Assembly (NCBI GenBank): GCA_022821145.1
Contig: JAJEEE010000042.1
Span: forward strand, 1-45,843
Direction of reading: 5' to 3'
From: Acidobacteriota bacterium
GTDB lineage: Bacteria > Acidobacteriota > Terriglobia > 20CM-2-55-15
DNA length: 45,843 nucleotides
This document shows, in pieces, positions 8,118-17,287 of the stretch. The position numbers were made by a program, and so were the translations under genes. The notes under the pieces were generated by a model. It saw nothing but the letters and a program-made list of their open reading frames with translations, was not told where the DNA came from and did not search any database. Position 1 is the first letter of the stretch. The number at the start of each line of letters is the position of its first letter.

Positions 8118-8147
8118 GCCCGGCGCCGGCCGGCCGCGAGGCACAAA

Positions 8148-9440
8148 ATGTCCACACCGGAGTTGCGCTACCAGACCGGGTTCGCCAACGAGCTCGAGAC
8201 CGAGGCGATTCCCGGCGTGCTGCCGGAGGGACAGAATTTTCCCCAGCGCGTGGCGCGGGGCCTCTACGCCGAGCTTCTGACCGGAACGCCGTTCACGTCG
8301 CCGCGGGAATCGAACCTCCGCGCCTGGACATACCGCATCCGGCCCTCGGCGCTCCACGGCCGTTTCGAGGAAATCGACGCGGGGCGGATCCGGAGCGGAC
8401 CCTTCGACGAGGTTCCGCCCTCGCCGGAACAGATGCGTTGGGACCCGGTCGAGATCCCGTCCGTTCCGGCCGACTTCATGGAGGGTCTGGCGACGATCGG
8501 CGGCAACGGCGACCCCGCGCTGCAGGCCGGCGTGGCCATCCACGTCTACGCCGCGAATCGCGACATGTCGGAACGGTTCTTCTACGACGCCGACGGCGAG
8601 CTGCTGATCGTGCCGGAGCGCGGCGGCCTGCGCCTGGCCACCGAAATGGGCGTGATCGAGCTGGTTCCGAACGAGTTCTGCGTCGTGAGGCGCGGGGTCA
8701 AGTTCCGCGTCGAGTTGCCGGACGGAGAGGGGCGCGGCTTCGTCTGCGAGAACTACGGGGCGCCGTTCCGCCTGCCCGAGCTCGGCCCGATCGGTTCCAG
8801 CGGTCTGGCCAATGCCCGCGATTTCATGACGCCCATCGCCGCGTTCGAGGACCGGGAAGGCGATTTCGAGCTTGTCGCCAAGTTCCAGGGGCGGCTCTGG
8901 TCGGCGCCCGTCGGCCACTCCCCGCTCGACGTCGTGGCCTGGCGCGGGAACTACGCGCCGTACAAGTACGACCTGATGCGGTTCAATTCGATCCAGACGG
9001 TGTCCTACGATCACCCCGATCCGTCGATCTTCACGGTGCTGACCTCGCCCAGCCCCGTGGCCGGGACCGCGAACGTCGACTTCGTCGTCTTCGCTCCGCG
9101 CTGGATCGTGGCGAACCACACGTTCCGGCCGCCGCCGTTCCACCGGAACGTCGCCAGCGAGTACCTGTTCCTGATCCGCGGCGCCTACCACGGCAAGGGC
9201 GGGGGCTTCGCGCCCGGCGGGGCCAGCCTCCACAACTCGATGTCCGGCCACGGTCCGGACACCGAGACGTTCGAGCGCGAGGCGTCGGCCGCCCTCGAGC
9301 CGGAATACCTGGACGGCACGCTGGCGGCCATGTTCGAAACCCGGTTCGCGATCCGTCCGACCCGCTTCGCCGTGGAGGGCGAATTCCGGCAACGGAACTA
9401 CACGGACGTCTGGAAGGGACTGGGGAAGCGGTTCGAATAG
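8148..9440 (+). CDS. hmgA: Homogentisate 1,2-dioxygenase
   Basis: A 430-residue cytosolic non-haem Fe(II) enzyme that opens the ring of homogentisate to maleylacetoacetate in tyrosine/phenylalanine degradation. It aligns along its length with the family, from [16 protein letters not shown] to the C-terminus. The iron ligands are H332 (PFHRN), E338 (SEYLF) and H368 (SGHGPD), and the acid-base histidine is H289 (SYDHPD), each three residues before its human counterpart. The ATG at 8148 has a GAGG ribosome site and a TATAAT upstream. No maleylacetoacetate isomerase or fumarylacetoacetase is present in the window. A 23-bp repeat array begins 15 bp after the stop. Confidence 0.96.
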   Translation: MSTPELRYQTGFANELETEAIPGVLPEGQNFPQRVARGLYAELLTGTPFTSPRESNLRAWTYRIRPSALHGRFEEIDAGRIRSGPFDEVPPSPEQMRWDPVEIPSVPADFMEGLATIGGNGDPALQAGVAIHVYAANRDMSERFFYDADGELLIVPERGGLRLATEMGVIELVPNEFCVVRRGVKFRVELPDGEGRGFVCENYGAPFRLPELGPIGSSGLANARDFMTPIAAFEDREGDFELVAKFQGRLWSAPVGHSPLDVVAWRGNYAPYKYDLMRFNSIQTVSYDHPDPSIFTVLTSPSPVAGTANVDFVVFAPRWIVANHTFRPPPFHRNVASEYLFLIRGAYHGKGGGFAPGGASLHNSMSGHGPDTETFEREASAALEPEYLDGTLAAMFETRFAIRPTRFAVEGEFRQRNYTDVWKGLGKRFE

Positions 9441-9455
9441 ACGCGGCCGCCCTCC

Positions 9456-9547
9456 GGCGTTACACGCCTCAGAGCGTCGGCGTTACACGCCGCAAAGCGC
9501 CGGCGTTACACGCCGCAAAGCGTCGGCGTCATACGCCGCAGAGCGCC
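9456..9547. repeat. Four tandem 23-bp units, each with a small perfect hairpin
   Basis: Units lie at 9456-9478, 9479-9501, 9502-9524 and 9525-9547. Each starts GGCGTnnnACGCC, a 5-bp stem with a 3-nt loop, followed by a tail of the form (T/G)CA(G/A)AGCG(T/C)C. The loop is TAC in three units and CAT in the fourth, while both stem arms stay intact. The array lies between the hmgA stop and the convergent aspartyl-protease gene, and its last unit supplies the end of that protease frame. A diverged copy occurs at 40632-40658. Confidence 0.85.
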
Positions 9548-9909
9548 GCGGATATGGGTCCCCGGTCGACGAGTTCCTTCGCGACCGGATCGACCATCAG
9601 GTTCAGCCCCTCCATGGTCCGCGCGCCCAGAAGCGGAAGATCGCCTTCGTCGGCAAAAACGACCTCATCGATGGTCTGCCGCTCCCCGATGCGGATGATC
9701 GCGAAACCGATGGAACGGGAGACCGGCTGGCCGTTGGCCAGGATCATGTTCAGCCGTTTCGACTCCGGAAAAATCCCGATCGCTTCCAACAGGTGCGACG
9801 GTATCCACGTGCGCTCGCTTCCGGTATCGACGAGGATTTCGGAAACCTCGACCGTGCGCTCGCGGTGCGTGTGGTTCTGGACGATACAATGCGTGCGAAA
9901 GGAACCCAT
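9529..9909 (-). CDS. Small retropepsin-like aspartyl protease (clan AA)
   Basis: A 126-residue single-domain protein with the clan AA pattern. The catalytic motif is D28-T29-G30 (ILVDTGSERTWIP). A flap-like middle follows (NMILANGQPVSRSIGFAIIRIG), then the LPLLGARTMEGLNLMVDP segment corresponding to the second hydrophobic-hydrophobic-Gly motif. One active-site Asp per chain means it must dimerise to act. No signal peptide is seen. Similar stand-alone proteins are common in cyanobacteria and acidobacteria and mostly lack known substrates. The last residues (AALCGV) and stop lie inside the fourth 23-bp repeat unit, so the repeat has set or altered the C-terminus. Confidence 0.8.
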   Translation of the reverse strand: MGSFRTHCIVQNHTHRERTVEVSEILVDTGSERTWIPSHLLEAIGIFPESKRLNMILANGQPVSRSIGFAIIRIGERQTIDEVVFADEGDLPLLGARTMEGLNLMVDPVAKELVDRGPISAALCGV

Positions 9910-9979
9910 GGTGTCTCCGTTTCGTTACGGAAGGGCCGGTCCATTCTACAGGATCGCTTCGAGAAAGGGGTGACAGTCA

Positions 9980-11173
9980 GTGTCGGAACAGGGGGCGTCG
10001 TCGACCGGCCGGTTTGCGGCCGTTCCGGAGTGGGTCCATGTGTCCTATCCCGAAACCGGTGCGTTCCGCGAAGTGTACGGCTTCGCGGGCGGGCAGGGAC
10101 ACGTCCACCTGGAAGGTATCCGCTATCGCCCCGTGGGACGCGCCGCTTCGACGCTCGTCATTTTCATGCACCCGGCGTCCACGCTCCAGTTGATGCCCAT
10201 GCCCAACGCGATGGCCCGGGCCGGCGCCCACGTCCTGTGCGCCGGCAGCCGGTACGCGCGCAACGACACGCCGCTGATCATGGAGAAGGCCTTGCTGGAC
10301 CTGGGCGCCTACGTGCGGCACGCCCGCGAAGCGTGGGGTTACGAGAAGGTCGTCCTGGCGGGATGGTCCGGGGGCGGGTCGCTGGCGCTGTTCTACCAGG
10401 CGCAGGCCGAGAACCCGACGATCAGGGAGACCCCGGCGGGCGACCCGGTCGACATCGCGGGCGCGGGGCTGATTCCGGCCGACGCCGTCGTATTCCATGC
10501 GGCGCACGCGTCGCGCGCGCGAATCCTGAGCGAGTGGATCGACCCCTCGGTGCGTGACGAGGACGACCCCGAGGACCGCGACCCGGAGCTGGACCTCTAC
10601 GACCCGCAAAACCCCAACCGGCCGCCCTACTCACGGGATTTCATCGAACACTTCCGGGCGGCCCAGCGTGGTCGCGTGCGCAGGCGCACGGCCTGGGTGC
10701 GCGAGACGCTCGACCGTTTGCGGAAACGGGGCGGCCTCGAAACGGAACGTGGGTTCGTCACGCACCGGACCCTGGCCGATCCGCGCTTCCTGGACCCCGC
10801 CATCGAGCCCAACGACCGCCGGACGGGCCACACCTACCTCGGGCATCCCGAGACCGTGAACAACGGTCCGGTGGGCCTGGCGCGTTTCTCGACGTTGCGC
10901 GCGTGGCTGTCCCAATGGTCGCTCGACGACTCCAACGCCGACGGGGAGCGCTCGGCCCGGGGGATTTCCGTGCCGTTGCTGGTGATCGAGAACACGGCCG
11001 ACGACGCGATTCCCGCCGCGCATCTCCGGCGGGTCTACGAGGCGGCCGCCGCCCGTGACAAGACGTTCGCGTCGATCGAAAAGGCCACCCACTACTACGT
11101 GGACCAGCCGGAGCTTCTCGAACGCGCCGTGCGGACAACGCTGTCCTGGATGGCGGAACGGAGGCTGGCTTGA
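9980..11173 (+). CDS. Alpha/beta-hydrolase fold protein
   Basis: A 397-residue hydrolase. The nucleophile elbow is GWSGGG with Ser130; the acid is probably D341 or D342 (ENTADDAIP) and the base His371 (KATHYYVD), completing the triad. A substrate-side loop FMHPAST occupies the usual oxyanion position after the first core strand. A long insertion (about residues 175-300) rich in charged residues forms a lid between core halves. The start is a GTG with an AAAGGGG ribosome site nine bases upstream. No signal peptide is seen. The substrate is unknown; esterase, lactonase or aromatic-degradation roles are all possible next to hmgA. Confidence 0.75.
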   Translation: MSEQGASSTGRFAAVPEWVHVSYPETGAFREVYGFAGGQGHVHLEGIRYRPVGRAASTLVIFMHPASTLQLMPMPNAMARAGAHVLCAGSRYARNDTPLIMEKALLDLGAYVRHAREAWGYEKVVLAGWSGGGSLALFYQAQAENPTIRETPAGDPVDIAGAGLIPADAVVFHAAHASRARILSEWIDPSVRDEDDPEDRDPELDLYDPQNPNRPPYSRDFIEHFRAAQRGRVRRRTAWVRETLDRLRKRGGLETERGFVTHRTLADPRFLDPAIEPNDRRTGHTYLGHPETVNNGPVGLARFSTLRAWLSQWSLDDSNADGERSARGISVPLLVIENTADDAIPAAHLRRVYEAAAARDKTFASIEKATHYYVDQPELLERAVRTTLSWMAERRLA

Positions 11174-11208
11174 GTCGCGACGGAACGATTCGCCGAGCCG
11201 GCGCGGGC

Positions 11209-11217
11209 TGTTAGACT
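11209..11217 (+). promoter_or_regulatory. Extended -10 promoter element upstream of the exported DUF4350-like gene
   Basis: The string TGTTAGACT has the TGn extension directly before a 4/6 -10 hexamer (TAGACT, 11212-11217), 20 bp upstream of the ATG at 11238. The same form recurs at 32124-32132 (minus) and 41727-41735 (plus). Confidence 0.4.
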
Positions 11218-11237
11218 CACCCACGGGAGCGCTGAAA

Positions 11238-12101
11238 ATGCGAAGGACGCTGATCACACTCGCGATCGCCATTGCACCGGCCCTTCCCGGCTCGGCGCAG
11301 TTGGCGTTCGATCCACCCGTCGATTCGCCGGCCTACGCGGCGGGGCGGGGCCCCGTGGTGGGGATCGACGGCAGCCATGGCAACCTGCATACGGTTGACG
11401 GGACATATGCGCCGTTCGCCTCGCTCCTGCGGAAAGACGGTTATCGGGTCGACGGGTTCGCGGGGGCGTTTACCGATGACAGCCTGCGGGGCCTGGACAT
11501 CCTGGTGATCGCGAATGCCCTGGCGGAGGACCGCGCCGGCCCGGCGTTGAACGATGCCGAGGTCGACGCGGTGGAGCGTTGGGTGCGGGCGGGCGGTGCG
11601 TTGATCCTGGTCGCCGACCACGCGCCGTGGCCCGCCGCGATCCAGCCGCTGGCCGGGCGTTTCGGCGTGGAGTTCAGCAACGCCTACGCCTACGACGGTC
11701 CGCCCGACGCGCGCCAGGGAAGTCTCACCTACGGCAAGGCCGCCGGATCGCTCCTCGAGCACGCGGTCACGGACGGCGTCGAGGCCGTGGCCACTTTCCT
11801 GGGATCCGCTTTCCGCGTCGAGGGTCCGCACGCCGCGTTGATGCGGATGGGTCCCGGCGCCGTCGCGCAGCCCGGCATGGGACAGGCGTTCGCCGCCGAT
11901 GCCGAACCGATCGGGGGTTGGTTGCAGGGGGCCCTGCTCCAGCGGGGGGACGGCCGGGTGGCCGTGTTCGGCGAAGCGGCGATGTTGAGCGCGCAGGAGC
12001 GGGGTCCGGACCGCCGTCCGATGGGCATGAACGCGCCGGGCGCCGAGGACAACGCGCGATTCGTCCTGAACGTCCTCCATTGGCTTTCGTCCGCCCCCTG
12101 A
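11238..12101 (+). CDS. Exported protein with DUF4350/ThuA-like (class I glutamine amidotransferase-like) domain
   Basis: A 287-residue protein with a signal peptide (MRRTLITLAIAIAPALPGSA, cleavage near residue 20). The body has alternating strands and helices: GPVVGIDGSHGNLHTVDGTY, a segment LRGLDILVIANAL, and WVRAGGALILVADHAPW, typical of DUF4350/GldG-like Rossmann domains that resemble glutamine amidotransferases without the catalytic Cys. The C-terminus has RGDGRVAVFGEAAMLSAQ and a final helix NARFVLNVLHWL. The ATG at 11238 is chosen because it starts the signal peptide and is followed by consistent coding bias. The related GldG domain in the operon starting at 12381 may point to a shared surface or envelope function, but this is inference. 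Confidence 0.65.
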   Translation: MRRTLITLAIAIAPALPGSAQLAFDPPVDSPAYAAGRGPVVGIDGSHGNLHTVDGTYAPFASLLRKDGYRVDGFAGAFTDDSLRGLDILVIANALAEDRAGPALNDAEVDAVERWVRAGGALILVADHAPWPAAIQPLAGRFGVEFSNAYAYDGPPDARQGSLTYGKAAGSLLEHAVTDGVEAVATFLGSAFRVEGPHAALMRMGPGAVAQPGMGQAFAADAEPIGGWLQGALLQRGDGRVAVFGEAAMLSAQERGPDRRPMGMNAPGAEDNARFVLNVLHWLSSAP

Positions 12102-12380
12102 TTCGACGCGAACCCGGCGCCGGGGACGGAACGTCGCCATGAGCGATCTCCAGGATTCTCCCGGCCGCGCGAACCCTCGCGCAGGCCCGTTGCCTCTCGA
12201 ACCCTGAATGCGTTAACGTTTTTTCGCGGGTTCCGTCCAAATCTCCCCGTCGGGTCGCCCGACGCGCCGTTCGGCGGCGCCGAGGCGATCCTGCCGGGCC
12301 GGGCTCTCGATGCCCTTGCGCGGAGGTTTTTGGCGGATTCCATCGACACGGACTGAACTTCGGCGGAGAGGCGAACACCC

Positions 12381-13145
12381 ATGGAAGTTGCTCGAAACGG
12401 CGCGCCCATGATCGAGGCCCGGGGCCTGACCAAGTACTTCGGCCCGTTCGTGGCCATCGAGGACATCTCGTTCACGATCCCGCGCGGACAGATCGTCGCG
12501 TTTCTCGGGCCGAACGGCGCCGGCAAGTCGACGGCCATGAAGATCCTGACCGGGTACATGGCCCCCAGCGCCGGCAGCGCGCGCATCGCCGGCCACGATG
12601 TTCACGCCGATCGGATCGAGGCGGCCCGGCGTTTGGGCTACCTCCCCGAGAACGGTCCGCTCTACCTGGACATGACGCCTCTGGAACTGCTGCGGTTCTT
12701 CGGCGAGGCGCGCGGGCTGGAGCCGGCCGTGCTGGATGAGCGGCTCGACTTCGTCACCCGCGGGTATTCGCTCGAGACGGTGCTGGAAAAGCCCATCGGC
12801 AAGCTGTCGAAGGGTTACCGGCAGCGGGTGGGGTTGGCGCAGGCGTTGATCCACGACCCGGACGTCCTGGTCCTGGACGAGCCGACGGTGGGCCTCGACC
12901 CGAACCAACTGCGCCTCTTCCGCGAGAACGTCCTGCGGTTGGGCCGGACCAAGACGATCCTGATTTCGACGCACATCCTTCAGGAAGTCGACGCCGTCGC
13001 CCACCGTGTCCTGTTCGTTCACGACGGCCGCCTGATCTTCGACGGGACGCCCGGCGAGCTCAAGCGGGACGGGTCGCTCGAGACGCCGTTCCACGAGATG
13101 ACGATGGCGGAAGCTCCGTCCGGCGCGGCGGGAGGGGAAGCATGA
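12381..13145 (+). CDS. ABC transporter ATP-binding protein, GldA-like
   Basis: A 254-residue ABC ATPase. Walker A is GPNGAGKST (residues 43-51), the signature LSKGYRQRVGLAQAL, Walker B VLVLDEPTVGLDPNQ, and the switch histidine is in LISTHILQEVDAVAHR. The QVGYLPE-equivalent Q-loop region reads RRLGYLPENGPLY, as in GldA and other ABC-2 exporters. It powers the membrane protein encoded next, which its stop codon overlaps (ATGA, 13142-13145). The preceding 279 bp contain no gene. A GTTAACG string at 12212-12218 sits in the only AT-rich patch there and may mark the promoter. In Bacteroidetes GldA-F-G serves gliding; in other phyla the same set has no settled role. Confidence 0.9.
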   Translation: MEVARNGAPMIEARGLTKYFGPFVAIEDISFTIPRGQIVAFLGPNGAGKSTAMKILTGYMAPSAGSARIAGHDVHADRIEAARRLGYLPENGPLYLDMTPLELLRFFGEARGLEPAVLDERLDFVTRGYSLETVLEKPIGKLSKGYRQRVGLAQALIHDPDVLVLDEPTVGLDPNQLRLFRENVLRLGRTKTILISTHILQEVDAVAHRVLFVHDGRLIFDGTPGELKRDGSLETPFHEMTMAEAPSGAAGGEA

Positions 13146-15865
13146 CGTCCGTTCGAACGCTCAATCGCGATTTCATTCGCGCGTTGGTCCGGCGCGACCT
13201 GTGGAAGTACTTCACCAACCCGACGGGTTACGTCTTCATCACGCTGTTCATCTTCCTGAGCGCCGCCGGGGCCTTCTGGCAGGATCGCTTCTTCCTGGAG
13301 AACCTGGCCAACCTGGACCAACTCAACGCCGTATTCCCCTACCTGCTGGTCTTCTTCATCCCGGCCCTCACCATGGCCGTGTGGTCGGAGGAGAGGAAGC
13401 AAGCGACCGACGAGCTGCTGTTGACCCTTCCGGCTTCCAGCCTCGACGTCGTCGCCGGGAAGTACCTGGCCGTTCTGGCGATCTACACCGTGTCGCTCGT
13501 CCTTTCGTTCAGCCACGTGCTGGTGCTCTTCTGGCTGGGCGCGCCCGACCTTGGCCTCCTCGTCGGAAACTACATCGGCTACTGGCTGATCGGCGCGGCC
13601 ATGATCGGCGTCGGGATGCTCGCCTCGTTGTTGACGGCGAACGTCACCGTGGCGTTCGTCGCCGGCGCCGCGTTCTCCGGCGTCCTGGCCTTCGGGCCGC
13701 TGGCGTTCGCCTTCAGCGAATCCCTCGGCGGATGGTTCGCGCCGTTGACCGTCGCAGGATATTTCGAGGACTTCGCGCGCGGCGTCGTCAGCCTTTCCGG
13801 GATTCTGTACTTCGTCTCGCTGGCGGGAGTGAGCCTGTATCTGAACGTGCTCGTCGTCGACAGCCGCCACTGGCCGCATCGTCAGGAGGGCATCTCCGCC
13901 CGGGCGCACCACACCGTGCGCGCCGCGGCCGTGATCGTGGCGGTCATCGCCCTCAACGTCCTCGTCGGCCGGGCCGCCTTCCGGATCGACGTGACGGCCG
14001 AGCGGCTCCACTCGCTCAGCGGCGAAACGCGGGAACTGATCGCCGAAATCCCCGAGGACCGGCCGGTCTTCATTCAGGCGTACATCAGTCCGGAAGTACC
14101 GGAACAGTATGTCCAGACCCGCGAGAACCTGTTGAGCGTGCTGCGCGAGATCGATTCGATCGCGGGGCCCCGCGTCCAGGTGCGCATCGAGGACGCGGAG
14201 CCGTTTACGCAACAGGCACGGGACGCGCGCGAGACCTTCGGCATCACGCCGCGGCAGATACCCGTCCTGGCCGGCGCCCGGGCCAGCGTGGTCGACGTGT
14301 TCCTGGGCGTGGCGGCCACCTCCGGCGCGCGGGAACAGGTGATTCCGTTCCTCGACCGCGGGCTGTCGCCGGAGTACGAGCTGACGCGCAGCATTCGCGT
14401 CGTGGCCCAGACGGACCGCAAGCGCGTGGGCATCGTCGACCACGACCTGCGCATCATGGGCGGGGTCGACTTCCAGACCATGCAGAGCTCGCCGGAATGG
14501 TCCGTGGTCGCGGAGCTCCGAAAGCAGTACGAGGTGGTCACGGTCTCCCCCGAGGGTGAAATCGGCCAGGACCTGGACGCGCTGCTCGTCATCCTGCCCT
14601 CGGCGCTGCCGCAGCCGGCGATGGACCGGCTCCAGGCGTACATCCAGACCGGGAAGCCCGCGATCCTGCTCGTCGATCCGCTGCCGGTGGTCAACGTGTC
14701 GATGGCGCCTTCCGAGCAGGGCGGCAACACGAACCCGTTCGCCCCGCAGCAGCCGCCCCCCGTGCCCAAGGGGGATATCGCCGGGTTCATGGCCAACCTC
14801 GGCATCGACTGGAATCCGTCCGAGATCGTGTGGGACGCCTACAACCCGCATCCGGACCTGGCGCACCTGGCGCCCGAGATCGTTTTCGTCGGCCCGGGCA
14901 ACCAGAACGAGGCGGCGTTCAACGCCGAGCATGCGTCGTCGGCCGCGCTGCAGGAGCTGGTCCTGCTGTATCCGGGTCACGTGAATCCCGTGGCGAACCC
15001 GGCGCTGGAGTTCCAGCCGCTGGTGCGGACGGGTGTGCAGTCGGGTCCGCTCTCGTATTTCCAACTGGTGCAGCGCACGCTGTTCGGCGTCCAGCTCAAC
15101 CCGAACCTCCCGCATCAGCCGGACGCACGGGACTTCGTCGTGGCCGCCCATGTTCGAAGCCGTGCCCCGGACGCCGTCGAACCGGAGGTTTCCGATACCG
15201 AAGACGCCCCGACGGAATCGCCGGACGCGGAACCGACCGGCGAATCCGGGGACATCGACGTCATCGTGGTGGCCGACGTCGACTTCATCTCGGAGCAGTT
15301 CTTCCAGGTGCGCGCCCAGGCGCCGGCCGACCTGAACTTCGACAACGTGTCGTTCTTCCTGAACGCCATGGACGTGTTGACCGGGGATACGGAGTTCGTC
15401 TCGCTGCGCGGCAAGCGGGCGCGCCACCGGACGCTCGAGCGCGTCGAAGCGCAGGTCCAGGAGTTCATCGAGGCGAGGATCGCCGAGGAGGCGCAGGCCG
15501 AACAGGATGCCGAAACGGCCCTGGACGAGGCGCAGCGGCGTCTGGACGAGCGCGTCGCGGCGGTGGAACAGCGGACGGATCTGGACATCCAGACCAAGCA
15601 GATCATGGCGCGAAACCTCGAGGAGGCGGAGAACCGCCGCCTGGACGTGTTGCGGGCCAATATCGAGGCCGAGACGGACGCCCGAATCAACGCCAGCGAA
15701 GAGGAGATGGAAGCCCAGATCCGGCGGATCCAGAACAACATCAAGACGTTCGCTGTATTGTTACCGCCGCTGCCGGTGTTCGCGGCCGGAGTGCTGATCT
15801 TTCTCCGGCGCCGCGAAAAGGAACGCGAGGGCGCGGAGGCGGCGCGCCGTCAAAGAAGTGAATGA
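13142..15865 (+). CDS. Fused ABC-2 permease / GldG-like protein
   Basis: A 907-residue fusion. Residues 1-245 form an ABC-2 permease of the GldF type (WKYFTNPTGYVFITLF, then PALTMAVWSEERKQATDELLLTLP) with about six membrane helices. A helix near 257-277 leads to a GldG/ABC_transp_aux periplasmic domain (DVTAERLHSLSGETRELI through LPVVNV, about 285-525). An acidic, low-complexity linker lies near 678-708. A charged coiled coil (about 760-865) and a final membrane helix (about 866-887) with a basic tail complete it. In Bacteroidetes GldF and GldG are separate; here they form one chain. It overlaps the ATPase gene by four bases and is followed at 36 bp by a DUF4340 gene. Confidence 0.85.
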   Translation: MTSVRTLNRDFIRALVRRDLWKYFTNPTGYVFITLFIFLSAAGAFWQDRFFLENLANLDQLNAVFPYLLVFFIPALTMAVWSEERKQATDELLLTLPASSLDVVAGKYLAVLAIYTVSLVLSFSHVLVLFWLGAPDLGLLVGNYIGYWLIGAAMIGVGMLASLLTANVTVAFVAGAAFSGVLAFGPLAFAFSESLGGWFAPLTVAGYFEDFARGVVSLSGILYFVSLAGVSLYLNVLVVDSRHWPHRQEGISARAHHTVRAAAVIVAVIALNVLVGRAAFRIDVTAERLHSLSGETRELIAEIPEDRPVFIQAYISPEVPEQYVQTRENLLSVLREIDSIAGPRVQVRIEDAEPFTQQARDARETFGITPRQIPVLAGARASVVDVFLGVAATSGAREQVIPFLDRGLSPEYELTRSIRVVAQTDRKRVGIVDHDLRIMGGVDFQTMQSSPEWSVVAELRKQYEVVTVSPEGEIGQDLDALLVILPSALPQPAMDRLQAYIQTGKPAILLVDPLPVVNVSMAPSEQGGNTNPFAPQQPPPVPKGDIAGFMANLGIDWNPSEIVWDAYNPHPDLAHLAPEIVFVGPGNQNEAAFNAEHASSAALQELVLLYPGHVNPVANPALEFQPLVRTGVQSGPLSYFQLVQRTLFGVQLNPNLPHQPDARDFVVAAHVRSRAPDAVEPEVSDTEDAPTESPDAEPTGESGDIDVIVVADVDFISEQFFQVRAQAPADLNFDNVSFFLNAMDVLTGDTEFVSLRGKRARHRTLERVEAQVQEFIEARIAEEAQAEQDAETALDEAQRRLDERVAAVEQRTDLDIQTKQIMARNLEEAENRRLDVLRANIEAETDARINASEEEMEAQIRRIQNNIKTFAVLLPPLPVFAAGVLIFLRRREKEREGAEAARRQRSE

Positions 15866-15901
15866 CGGCGCGGGGGCCGCGCGCCGCCAGAGGAGCGATT
15901 C

Positions 15902-17275
15902 ATGAGCGAGGCACGAAAGACCGCGGCTTACGGGGGCGTGGCCGTGGCGTTGCTGTTGACGGCGGTTGCGACGGCGCCGGAGCGGGTCACGCCCGACGCG
16001 TTTCTGGACCAGGGCGAGACGTTCTTCCCGGACTTTGCCGATCCCAACGCGGCCACGACGCTGGAAGTCATCGACTTCGACGAGGAAACCGCCACGGCGC
16101 GGCCGTTCCAGGTCATGTTCCGCGATGGCCGGTGGACGATTCCATCGCATCACGACTATCCGGCCGACGGCGAGGACCGCCTGGCACGAACCGCGGCCGG
16201 CCTGATCGGCACGGTCAGGGACGACGTCCGCTCCGACAACGTCGCCGACCACGAGGAACTGGGCGTGATCGATCCGCTGGACGAAACCGTGAGCACGCTG
16301 ACCGGACGCGGACAGCGCATCACGCTGCGCGACGCCGGCGGCAACGTCCTGGCCGACATGATCGTGGGCCACGCGGTGGAGGGCCGCGACAACCTGCGTT
16401 TCGTCCGCCTTCCCGATCAGAATCGCGTCTACGTTTCCCGCATGGACCTGGACCTGTCGACCCGGTTCGCCGACTGGATCGAGCCGGATCTTCTGGAAGT
16501 GACGCGCGACGAGGTTCGCCAACTCACCGTGCGGGACTATTCCATCGACGAGCGGACGGGGATACTCGACAACCGGGACACGCTGATCCTCGATCGCGGG
16601 GACGACCCGAACGCCTGGTCCGCCAACCGGATGGCGGCCGGCGAGGAGGTGGACTCCACGGCGATGAGCAACCTGCTGGGCGCGATCGACACGCTGTCGA
16701 TCGTCGGCGTGCGGCCCAAGCCGGAAGGGCTCTCCGACAGCTTGACGCGTCTGGACGCCGGCCTCAGCATCACACAGGCCGATCTGTTGTCGCTCCGAAG
16801 CCGCGGGTACTTCTTCACCGGCGGCGGGGAGCTGGTTTCCAACGAGGGCGAGCTGGAGGTGCGGACCGATGACGGCGTCGTCTACGTGCTCCGGTTCGGC
16901 GAGGTCCTCTTCGGCGACGGAGAGGCGGTCAGCGCCGGGACCGAGGCCAGCGACGACGCCGACAGCGGCCCCGGCGAGAACCGTTACCTGTTCCTGACCG
17001 CGTCCTTCGACGATGCCGGGTTGCCGCCGGCGCCGCAGCGCCCGTCCAACACGGAATTCATGGACAAGGACGAGGCGGACTGGTCCGACGAAGACCGTAG
17101 CAACAAGGAGTTGCAGGACGCGTGGGATGCTTGGGAGGTTGACGTCGAGGCGGGCCGACAACGCGCCGAGGCGCTGAACGGCCGTTTCGCGGATTGGTAC
17201 TATGTGATTTCATCCGACAGCTACGAACGTATCCGGTTGACCCGATCCGATCTGGTCCAGCCGGAAGAATCGTAA
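15902..17275 (+). CDS. DUF4340-domain protein, partner of the Gld-like ABC exporter
   Basis: A 457-residue protein with one N-terminal membrane helix (TAAYGGVAVALLLTAVATA) and a large periplasmic part. The body has the DUF4340 pattern: a repeated strand-rich unit with FRDGRWTIPSHHDYPADGEDRL, DHEELGVIDPLDETVSTLTG and FVRLPDQNRVYVSRMDL. DUF4340 genes regularly follow GldG-type ABC auxiliaries, so it probably works with the two preceding proteins. The C-terminal third is acidic (TEASDDADSGPGENRY and following). Start at ATG 15902 with GGAG at 15891-15894. Function is unknown. Confidence 0.8.
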   Translation: MSEARKTAAYGGVAVALLLTAVATAPERVTPDAFLDQGETFFPDFADPNAATTLEVIDFDEETATARPFQVMFRDGRWTIPSHHDYPADGEDRLARTAAGLIGTVRDDVRSDNVADHEELGVIDPLDETVSTLTGRGQRITLRDAGGNVLADMIVGHAVEGRDNLRFVRLPDQNRVYVSRMDLDLSTRFADWIEPDLLEVTRDEVRQLTVRDYSIDERTGILDNRDTLILDRGDDPNAWSANRMAAGEEVDSTAMSNLLGAIDTLSIVGVRPKPEGLSDSLTRLDAGLSITQADLLSLRSRGYFFTGGGELVSNEGELEVRTDDGVVYVLRFGEVLFGDGEAVSAGTEASDDADSGPGENRYLFLTASFDDAGLPPAPQRPSNTEFMDKDEADWSDEDRSNKELQDAWDAWEVDVEAGRQRAEALNGRFADWYYVISSDSYERIRLTRSDLVQPEES

Positions 17276-17287
17276 CGGAGGGCTTGC

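Noticed and set aside
9456-9547. CRISPR array
   Set aside because: Repeats are contiguous with no spacers, and units vary in sequence.
12113-12124. CCCGGCGCCGGG palindrome as a terminator after the DUF4350-like gene
   Set aside because: It has no loop of useful size and no U-tract; such palindromes are frequent by chance in DNA this GC-rich.
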